Positions 26,939 to 34,157 of a stretch of DNA of 35,917 nt are shown piece by piece (position 1 is the first letter of the stretch; each line of letters opens with the position of its first letter). The notes below the pieces were generated by a model, which saw only the letters and a program-made list of their open reading frames with translations, was not told the origin of the DNA and did not search any database. Position numbers and translations under genes: made by a program. This DNA is from Gammaproteobacteria bacterium (GTDB taxonomy: Bacteria; Pseudomonadota; Gammaproteobacteria; Steroidobacterales; Woeseiaceae), in the NCBI GenBank assembly GCA_029863125.1, contig JAOTWB010000023.1, forward strand, positions 1-35,917, read 5' to 3'.

Positions 26939-29154
26939 AACGAGTCGTGTATTTCCTGGTCGCCGTGTCCGGCGTTGGTCTCGCGCTTGCCGCACTGTTC
27001 CTGCTTACGCAGACCGTGCAAAAGTCTGACGATTTCGATCGGCTGCAGGACATCATTCTTGCGATAAATATCGCGGGCGGCATTCTGCTTATCGCCCTGC
27101 TCATCGGCAACCTCACGCGCCTGTTTCGCGACTATCGACAAAATGTGCCGGGTGCCAAACTCAAAGCGAGGATGGTCGGCATGTTCGTAGGCCTCGCGGT
27201 TTTGCCATTGATAGTGGTCTTCTACTTTTCCATGCAGTTCATAAATCGGGGCATCGACAGCTGGTTCAATGTGCAGGTCGAAGAAGGGCTCGAAAATGCC
27301 CTGACACTCAGTCGTGCGGCTCTGGAAATGCAAAAACGCCAGAACCTGTTTGCGACGCAACAGGTGGCGAGACGTCTGTCACGAATCAATGACAGGCAGA
27401 TCGTCTTCGAACTCAGCATGTTGCGGCGCGAGACCGGTGCCAGCGAAATGACGTTGTACGGGCAAAACAACACGGTGCTTGCGACGAGTTCCGACGGCTC
27501 CATAGCAAGCCTGCCCAAACCCCTGTCCGAAGAGGTCGTTTTGCAGATGCAGCAGGACCGGCCTTTCGTGAGCCTGGAATCGTACGGTGCCGGAAGTGTC
27601 GAGGTTCGTACCGCGGTCGTCTTTAATCACCAGGGCGGCGGCACGCAGCAGACCCGCGTCGTGCAGGCGCACTTTCCGGTTACCGAGCGGCTTGGGCGCA
27701 TGATCAACAGCGTCGAACGGTCCTACCAGGAGTATCAGCAGCTTTTGTTCTTTCGTGAAGATCTGAAGGACCTGTTGTCGCTGACGCTGGCGTTCGTACT
27801 GTTGCTGAGCTTGCTTGCCGCTATTTATGGCGCGTTTGTTTTATCGCGCCGACTGGTGGCTCCGATTCAGGACCTGGTCGCCGGAACGCGCGCCGTGGCC
27901 ATGGGCGACTTCGATACACGGCTGCCGACGCCGTCGCGCGACGAGATCGGCTTCCTGATCAACTCGTTCAATGACATGACGCAGCGACTGGCAACGGCGC
28001 GGCGCGAGGCAAGCCTTAGCCAGGCGCTGGTCGAAGCGGAGCGCACCAACCTCGAGGTCATACTCGCGCGTTTGTCCACGGGCGTCCTTGCGCTGGAGTC
28101 GGACCTGACAATTCGCACGGCCAATCAGGCGTCCGGCTCTATTCTGGGCGTCGATCTCGAGAGTCGTGCCGGAGTGTCGCTGACGGCCGTTGCCAAAGAA
28201 AACCCGCTAATCGGACAGTTTGTGGACGTCGCGTGCGTGCATCTTGATGCCGGTGAAACCGAGTGGCGTGAGCAGATTGTATTGCGCGGTGAAGTTGGCC
28301 GCCGCGTACTGAGCTGCGCTTGTACGGCCCTGCCCGGTGACGAGGACCACGCGGCCGGCTACGTCATCGTATTCGACGATATTACGGCTTTGCTGCAGGC
28401 GCAGCGAGACGCGGCCTGGGGTGAAGTCGCCCGGCGGCTGGCGCATGAGATCAAAAACCCATTGACGCCGATCCAGCTGTCGGCGGAACGCATGCGGCGC
28501 AAGTATCTGCACACGTTGCCCGAGGAAGATGCGCGGGTGCTCGATCGAGCCACGCACACAATCGTGCAGCAGGTCGAAGCGATGAAAGAGATGGTGAATG
28601 CGTTCAGCGATTATGCGCGCGCTCCCGACATGGAATTTTCTCTATTCAACATCGACAAGTTGGCGCATGAAGTGGTCGACCTGTATCGCGCGCAGAAAAG
28701 CGGTATCGAAATCGTGCTCACAACGGATCCGACGATGCCGATGATCGAGGCCGATATAGGGCGCGTGCGACAAATGCTGCATAACCTGATTCGCAACGCG
28801 ATGGAGGCACTCGAAGGAAGGAGCGACGGACGTATCGACGTTCACGTCAGCGCCGCTGAAATCCACGGTGCGAAGATTATCCAGATCAAGGTCGAGGACA
28901 ACGGGCCGGGATTCAACATGAAGTCCATCAACCAGATCTTTGATCCGTATGTAACCACGAAGCCAAAGGGAACCGGTCTCGGCCTCGCGATCGTAAAGAA
29001 ATTGGTCGAAGATCACGTTGGTTCGATCCGTGCAAAGAACCGCAAGGACGGCGGAGCAATGATCAGTATTCGGCTGCCAGTCGATGATGCAGCGCGCGAG
29101 CTGATAATCGCCAAAGCGCCTGGACGGGCAGACAAAAGGAGGGAACAGGCATGA
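26920..29154 (+). CDS. ntrY: NtrY-like membrane sensor histidine kinase
   Basis: A 744-residue kinase. Three membrane helices lie at about residues 11-34, 45-69 and 86-109, then a periplasmic domain, then a fourth helix at about 287-310. Next come a HAMP linker (to about 360), a PAS domain (about 370-490), and the kinase core: H509 in RRLAHEIKNPLTPIQLSAER, the N-box NLIRNAMEAL, DNGPGF and GTGLGLAIVKK. The order is that of NtrY. It phosphorylates the regulator encoded next, whose ATG overlaps its stop as ATGA. The signal is unknown; nitrogen control is assumed only from the family name. Confidence 0.92.
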   Translation: MVARTLKRVVYFLVAVSGVGLALAALFLLTQTVQKSDDFDRLQDIILAINIAGGILLIALLIGNLTRLFRDYRQNVPGAKLKARMVGMFVGLAVLPLIVVFYFSMQFINRGIDSWFNVQVEEGLENALTLSRAALEMQKRQNLFATQQVARRLSRINDRQIVFELSMLRRETGASEMTLYGQNNTVLATSSDGSIASLPKPLSEEVVLQMQQDRPFVSLESYGAGSVEVRTAVVFNHQGGGTQQTRVVQAHFPVTERLGRMINSVERSYQEYQQLLFFREDLKDLLSLTLAFVLLLSLLAAIYGAFVLSRRLVAPIQDLVAGTRAVAMGDFDTRLPTPSRDEIGFLINSFNDMTQRLATARREASLSQALVEAERTNLEVILARLSTGVLALESDLTIRTANQASGSILGVDLESRAGVSLTAVAKENPLIGQFVDVACVHLDAGETEWREQIVLRGEVGRRVLSCACTALPGDEDHAAGYVIVFDDITALLQAQRDAAWGEVARRLAHEIKNPLTPIQLSAERMRRKYLHTLPEEDARVLDRATHTIVQQVEAMKEMVNAFSDYARAPDMEFSLFNIDKLAHEVVDLYRAQKSGIEIVLTTDPTMPMIEADIGRVRQMLHNLIRNAMEALEGRSDGRIDVHVSAAEIHGAKIIQIKVEDNGPGFNMKSINQIFDPYVTTKPKGTGLGLAIVKKLVEDHVGSIRAKNRKDGGAMISIRLPVDDAARELIIAKAPGRADKRREQA

Positions 29155-30500
29155 GCAATCCTCATGTATTGGTTGTCGATGACGAGGCGGATATCGGCGC
29201 CCTGATCAAGGACATTTTGTCGGACGAGAATTTTGGCGTAACGGTGGCGCTCAATGCCGCAGAAGCACGGCAGGCGCGTGCGAGCCGTAAATTCGATCTT
29301 GTCCTGCTGGATATATGGATGCCCGATACCGATGGCATAACCTTGTTACGCGAATGGTCCGAGAGCGGCGATCTGAACTGTCCGGTTGTGATCATGTCCG
29401 GGCACGGCACCGTTGATACCGCTGTCGAAGCCACGCGGCTGGGCGCCTTCGACTTCGTGGAAAAACCGCTGTCGATCGCGAAGCTGTTGCGCACCGTCGA
29501 AGCGGCCCTCGAATCAGCCGGCAAACAGGCGAAAGTTGCACGCAGCCTGTTGCCGTCGTTGCTGGCGCCGGTTGGCCGCAGCAAGCTGATGCAGGGGCTG
29601 CGTGAGCGCGTGCAGCAATTTGCACGCCATGACGGATCTGTATTAATGAGCGGCGAGCCTGGAACCGGACGTGGCGCGTTCGCGCGCTACCTGCACGGGA
29701 TGAGTCGACGATCCAACGAACCGATAACGACGCTGACTGCGGCAGCCATCACGGAAGGCAATATGGAAGAGCAGCTGCTCGGCAGTGAGCACGGTGAAGA
29801 GATTGTCGCGGGCGCATTTGAACGGGCCTCGGGCGGTACGCTGGTGATCGACGAGCTGGCCGACCTCGATAACGATGCACAAAGAATAGTGTTCGGTGTT
29901 TTGGAGAGCGGCTATTTTACGCGTGTGGGCGGCTCGCAGCCGATCAAAGTAGACGCACGCGTTGTCGCTACGGTTGGCGCCGACTACGAGTCTAAGATCG
30001 AATCTGGAGCACTGCGCCGGGATTTGGTTGCCAACCTGAGCGAGCTCAGCCTTCGAATTCCGGCACTGCGCGAATATGCCGAGGATGTTCCGGAGCTGCT
30101 GGCCTATTACGTGGACAAACTCGTTGACGCAGAGGGTTTGACCTTCAGACGATTCAGCGTCGCGGCGCAGAATAGACTGAGAAACTATCCATGGCCTGAC
30201 AATGTGCGGGAACTCAAGAACCTCGTGCGCCGACTCTTGTTATCCGGCCGCGATGACGACATTCAGCTCGCAGAAGTTGAGGCAGAAATCAGCGCATCGG
30301 CAACCATCGAGGAGCCGCTGGTTAAACAGGATCTTCTCGCACTGCCGCTGCGCGAAGCACGGGAGCAGTTCGAACGTGCTTATCTTCAGCAGCAGCTGGC
30401 TCTTTGCGACGGCAAGGTGGGGCAGCTCGCAAAACGGGTCGGCATGGAACGGACGCATCTGTACCGGAAACTGCGCTCGCTGGGCGTCAGCTTCAAGTAG
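29151..30500 (+). CDS. ntrX: NtrX-like response regulator with degenerate AAA+ domain
   Basis: A 449-residue regulator. The receiver domain (1-120) has D10-D11, phospho-acceptor D54 and K105. The AAA+ domain (about 140-365) keeps Walker B-like LVIDELADL (D234, E235) and the R-rich sensor region (LRRDLVANLSEL), but Walker A reads GEPGTGRG at 168-175 with Arg in place of Lys, and the sigma-54-contacting GAFTGA loop is absent (LLGSEHGEEIVAGAFERASGG). The C-terminal Fis-type helix-turn-helix reads LAKRVGMERTHLYRKLRSLG. It is therefore likely a DNA-binding regulator with impaired or lost ATPase and sigma-54 activity. Coupled to ntrY. Confidence 0.9.
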   Translation: MSNPHVLVVDDEADIGALIKDILSDENFGVTVALNAAEARQARASRKFDLVLLDIWMPDTDGITLLREWSESGDLNCPVVIMSGHGTVDTAVEATRLGAFDFVEKPLSIAKLLRTVEAALESAGKQAKVARSLLPSLLAPVGRSKLMQGLRERVQQFARHDGSVLMSGEPGTGRGAFARYLHGMSRRSNEPITTLTAAAITEGNMEEQLLGSEHGEEIVAGAFERASGGTLVIDELADLDNDAQRIVFGVLESGYFTRVGGSQPIKVDARVVATVGADYESKIESGALRRDLVANLSELSLRIPALREYAEDVPELLAYYVDKLVDAEGLTFRRFSVAAQNRLRNYPWPDNVRELKNLVRRLLLSGRDDDIQLAEVEAEISASATIEEPLVKQDLLALPLREAREQFERAYLQQQLALCDGKVGQLAKRVGMERTHLYRKLRSLGVSFK

Positions 30501-30554
30501 ACCTGCTCAGCCAACCACCCGCTAACCGTCAATCTCACCGCCGCGTTCGATATA

Positions 30555-30572
30555 GGGGATGGGGGTGGGGGG
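30555..30572 (+). other. G-rich tract between convergent ntrX and the CapA-like gene
   Basis: Runs of four, five and six G, separated by AT and T, fill the end of the 72-base convergent gap and abut the CapA-like stop codon. No intrinsic terminator hairpin was seen in 30501-30572. Confidence 0.6.
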
Positions 30573-31757
30573 TTAGTTGCGCTGTGTCTGGAGAATGTGG
30601 GGTGCGACCGGCGGTCGCGGGGCCGGCAGTATCCGGCCGTCGGCAAGAAACTCGATGCCCGGCTCACCAAAATCCTCGATGCTCAGGGCGCGGATCAGGT
30701 TGAACGCCCGCTGTTTCGGGTCGATGCCCGGGCCGGCGGGCCTTAACTGATTCGTCGAGACAATGTTGCCTTCGACGAAGACACCATTGCCGTCAAGGGT
30801 CGCCGTCAGTATCGGCGCGATTCCCTTGATCCCGGCGACGCTGATTCCGTAGTAGGTTGCGAAATTGCCGAGGCTGTAGGCAATCAGCCGGTCCTTGTAT
30901 CTTTCGATGCCGCGCACGACGTGTGGGCCGTGACCGATCACGAGGTCGGCACCCGCATCGACGACACCGCGTGCAAACCAGACGACGTCGCCGCGTGGTT
31001 CGCCATAGTACTCCTCTTCGGCAAAAGGGATGTGCGTGACGTCGGCGCCTTCCGCGCCGCCGTGAAACGAAACCACGACGATGTCGTGAGCGGCGGCGAA
31101 TCGTGCCACGGTCTCGAAGGCGAGCTCATAGTCGAGCATCATGTTGGAGTTCTTGGTTACGGCATACGCGAGGACAGCAACGCTGATCCCGTTGACTTCG
31201 ACATTCGCAAAATCGTCGACGCGTCCCGTATGGTGCATGCCGGCTGTGGCAATTGCCTGCATACTGCTGCTGCGACCCTCTTCGCCGAAGTCGCGAGCGT
31301 GGTTGTTTGCGAGGCTCAATACGTCGAAGCCGGCGGCACGGTAGTGGTGTGCGTAGCGGGTGGGCGAACGGAACAGGTAGCAGGCGTTGGGGTTGCTGCA
31401 CTTCTTGGCCGGCTCGCCGCCATCGAGCAGAACGCCTTCGAGATTTCCAAAGGCGATGTCAGCGGATAACAGGTGCGGCGTGACGTCGTCGAGAAAGCCG
31501 ATGCCATCGTCGTCAGGTAAATGGTTCTGCGGATAGTCGGTGCCAATCATCATGTCGCCAACCGAAGCAATGCTGAGGCGCAGGGTCGACTTGTCCGGCA
31601 ATGGCGGCGGCGCCGCCGCAGCTTCCGGCGCGGGTTCGGGCGGCGCCGGCTCCGCAGAGGGAGGCGTCTCGGGCAGCGGGCTCGTTGCGCATGCCGCGAG
31701 CTGCAGGAGCAGCGCGACAACGGCCAGTTGCCGCGTCCATGTTCGTGATCTAGTCAC
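30573..31757 (-). CDS. CapA-family (PGA_cap) metallophosphatase-like lipoprotein
   Basis: A 394-residue protein. A signal peptide ends in the lipobox LAAC (C23), followed by a Pro/Ala/Glu-rich linker to residue 57. The PGA_cap fold is shown by SVGDMMIG, AFGNLEG, LSLANNHARDFG, VVSFHGGAE, DLVIGHGPHVVRGIE and IAYSLGNF, the usual metal-binding motif series of CapA/PgsA proteins with calcineurin-like fold. CapA takes part in poly-gamma-glutamate capsule synthesis in Bacillus, but no other cap gene is here, so the substrate is open. Its GTG/ATG start region overlaps the SPOR gene end by eight bases. Confidence 0.88.
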   Translation of the reverse strand: MTRSRTWTRQLAVVALLLQLAACATSPLPETPPSAEPAPPEPAPEAAAAPPPLPDKSTLRLSIASVGDMMIGTDYPQNHLPDDDGIGFLDDVTPHLLSADIAFGNLEGVLLDGGEPAKKCSNPNACYLFRSPTRYAHHYRAAGFDVLSLANNHARDFGEEGRSSSMQAIATAGMHHTGRVDDFANVEVNGISVAVLAYAVTKNSNMMLDYELAFETVARFAAAHDIVVVSFHGGAEGADVTHIPFAEEEYYGEPRGDVVWFARGVVDAGADLVIGHGPHVVRGIERYKDRLIAYSLGNFATYYGISVAGIKGIAPILTATLDGNGVFVEGNIVSTNQLRPAGPGIDPKQRAFNLIRALSIEDFGEPGIEFLADGRILPAPRPPVAPHILQTQRN

Positions 31758-32328
31758 TGAGGCGGATCCGCAGGACGTCTATTTTTGCGGCGCGCAGACG
31801 GCTGCGGAGCATATTCAGTTCATCCAGATCGTCGGTCGGGCCGATGTAAACACGATGGTAATTACGGTCATTGACCTTCACGCGCTGTATGTGAGATTCG
31901 ATGCCGTGCAGCGCAAGCTCTGCGCGACGACGGTCCGCATCCTGATTTGTCGAGAAAGAGCCGGCCTGGAGCACGTAAACGCCAGGTTCCTCGATTGCCC
32001 TGGGCTCGATATCCGTTTTGACATCGGGCTCTTCGTCGGGCGTCACGACCTCGAAATTTGGCAAAATGTCGTAGAACGTGAAGCGCCTGGCTTTGGGCTC
32101 TTCAACCTCGACCGATGGTGTCGCCGGCTCTTCGTTATCGTCAAGCGCGCTCTGCAGACTCGCGGGCCGCGGCGGCTCGGACCGCACAACCCTGACCGGC
32201 GCGCGGTCTTTCACATAGATAGCGAACGCGACGGACAGTCCAATCGCGAGGCCGAACAACATCCATACAAAGGGTGGATACTCTGACCTTTTCGAACGAC
32301 TTCGGCGACGTTTTCTGCGTTGCGCCAC
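31750..32328 (-). CDS. SPOR-domain membrane protein
   Basis: A 192-residue bitopic protein: a very basic cytoplasmic N-terminus (RRKRRRSRSKR), one helix at about residues 19-39, an acidic/Pro linker, and a C-terminal SPOR domain from about 112 (YVLQAGSFSTNQDADRRRAEL, YHRVYIGPTDDL). SPOR domains bind denuded glycan at the division septum, and this FtsN-like layout occurs directly downstream of argS in Pseudomonas and relatives. The start is GTG at 32328, sharing one base with the argS stop (TAGTG), with GGAGA about eight bases upstream. Divisome function is inferred from the domain; I do not call it FtsN. Confidence 0.88.
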   Translation of the reverse strand: MAQRRKRRRSRSKRSEYPPFVWMLFGLAIGLSVAFAIYVKDRAPVRVVRSEPPRPASLQSALDDNEEPATPSVEVEEPKARRFTFYDILPNFEVVTPDEEPDVKTDIEPRAIEEPGVYVLQAGSFSTNQDADRRRAELALHGIESHIQRVKVNDRNYHRVYIGPTDDLDELNMLRSRLRAAKIDVLRIRLSD

Positions 32329-34079
32329 TACATTGTCTCCGGGGCCGACACGCCCAGTATGCCGAGGCCATTCGCAATCACGATGCGCGTTGCCGAGATC
32401 AGGTAAAGCCTTGCGTTACGCAGCGCGGCATCGTCGACAATAAAGGCATGCGCGTTGTAATAAGTATGAAAATCGTTGGCCAGATCGCGCAGGTAGTGCA
32501 CCAGGTGCTGCGGCGCGCGGTTGTTTGCGGACAGTTCGATGACTTCGGGGTACCGGCTCAATGAGGTCATGAGTGCTTTTTCCTGCGGCTCGACCAGGAG
32601 CGCGAGTTGAGCGCCGCCGTCAGCGTTATCCCACTCGAGCGATTTCTCGGCCAGCTGCCGGAAGACACTGGCTATGCGGGCATGCGCATATTGAATGTAG
32701 TAAACCGGGTTGTCGTTTGACTGCGATTTCGCAACGTCGAGGTCGAAGTCCAGGTGCTGATCATTCGATCGAGATACGTAATAAAAACGCGCGGCATCGT
32801 TGCCAACTTCGGCGCGCAGCTGCCGCAGCGTGTCGAACTCACCCGATCGCGTGGACATCTGCATTTTCTTGCCGCCCCGGTAGAGCGTTACGAACTGCAC
32901 GAGTTCCACCTCGAGATCGTCGCCGTTGTAGCCCATCGCCTCGAGGCCGGCACGAACTCGCGCCGTATACCCATGATGGTCAGCGCCGAGGATGTCGATG
33001 AGATAGTCGAAACCACGCTCCAGTTTGTCGAAATGGTACGCGATATCCGAGGCGAAATAGGTCTTGTTGCCGTTCTCACGAATAACAACACGGTCTTTTT
33101 CGTCACCGAAGTCACTCGAGGGAAACCAGGTTGCACCATCTCTTTCGTACAACATCCCGCGTTTCCTGAGTACCTCGAGTGCGTCATCGATACGGTTGGC
33201 TTTCGTAAGATTTTGTTCGGAAAACCAGGTGTCGAAGGTGACGCCGAACTCGGCAAGATCCTCCTCGATGTCGTCGCGGATCGACTCCAGTGACTGCTGA
33301 CGCACGTGATCGAAGCCGGCTTCGCCCAGCAGGGCCCTGGCCCGATCGATGAGCGCATCGACGTAGTCCTCCTTGTCGCCCTCGGGAGCATCGGCAGGAA
33401 GACCGGAACGGACGGACTCTGCAGACACCGAAGCCACGCCGTCCGTGTTGATTGCGGCCGCGATGTCGCGAATGTAGTCACCGCGATAGCCGCCCTCGGG
33501 GAAGGCAACCGCGATGCTATCCCGCTCCAGCATTCGCAGCCAGACGCTGACGCCAAGAATGTCCATCTGTCGGCCCGCGTCGTTGACGTAGTACTCACGA
33601 TGCACCGGATAGCCAACGGCCTCAAGCAGGTTGCCCACGGTGGCGCCGAACGAAGCATGACGGCCGTGGCCGACATGCAGCGGGCCCGTCGGATTAGCCG
33701 AAACGAATTCCAGCAGGATTTTCGGCCGGTCTTTTTTCGCCTGCCTTCCGTATTCTTCGCCCCGCAGCAGTATTGTTTGCAGCTCGGCATGAAAAGCAGC
33801 GGGGCTCAGGTGAAAGTTGATAAAGCCCGGTCCCGCTATCTCGACCCGGTCTATGTCAGCACTGTCCGAAAGTGCTGCAACGATACTCGCCGCTACTTCT
33901 CGCGGGTTCCCGCGTGCGGGTTTCGCCAGGCGCATGGCAATATTCGTGGCGAAGTCGCCGTGGCTGGCGTCGCGCGTGCGCTCTACCGTGCTTTCGATCG
34001 ACAGATCAGCGGCCGCTCGGGCCAGTTTAGGCAGCGTGGCAAGTGCATCATTAACAAGTTGCGCAACGAGGTGCTTCAT
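32328..34079 (-). CDS. argS: arginyl-tRNA synthetase
   Basis: A 583-residue class I synthetase. It has an N-terminal Add-1 domain (1-110), the HIGH motif as HVGHGR at 135-140 preceded by EFVSANPTGPL, a degenerate KMSKS-like MQMSTRSG, and the C-terminal anticodon-binding DALR-type domain ending with the HTYYNAHAF segment. All are typical of ArgS. It lies 78 bases after priA on the same strand and is joined to the SPOR gene by a one-base stop/start overlap. Confidence 0.96.
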   Translation of the reverse strand: MKHLVAQLVNDALATLPKLARAAADLSIESTVERTRDASHGDFATNIAMRLAKPARGNPREVAASIVAALSDSADIDRVEIAGPGFINFHLSPAAFHAELQTILLRGEEYGRQAKKDRPKILLEFVSANPTGPLHVGHGRHASFGATVGNLLEAVGYPVHREYYVNDAGRQMDILGVSVWLRMLERDSIAVAFPEGGYRGDYIRDIAAAINTDGVASVSAESVRSGLPADAPEGDKEDYVDALIDRARALLGEAGFDHVRQQSLESIRDDIEEDLAEFGVTFDTWFSEQNLTKANRIDDALEVLRKRGMLYERDGATWFPSSDFGDEKDRVVIRENGNKTYFASDIAYHFDKLERGFDYLIDILGADHHGYTARVRAGLEAMGYNGDDLEVELVQFVTLYRGGKKMQMSTRSGEFDTLRQLRAEVGNDAARFYYVSRSNDQHLDFDLDVAKSQSNDNPVYYIQYAHARIASVFRQLAEKSLEWDNADGGAQLALLVEPQEKALMTSLSRYPEVIELSANNRAPQHLVHYLRDLANDFHTYYNAHAFIVDDAALRNARLYLISATRIVIANGLGILGVSAPETM

Positions 34080-34157
34080 TCAGGACGGACGGCCAGTCTT
34101 GCGAGGCGGCAATTCTACCCGGATATTTGGCTGAATGTGGGCTCCCCGGGCGATCGA

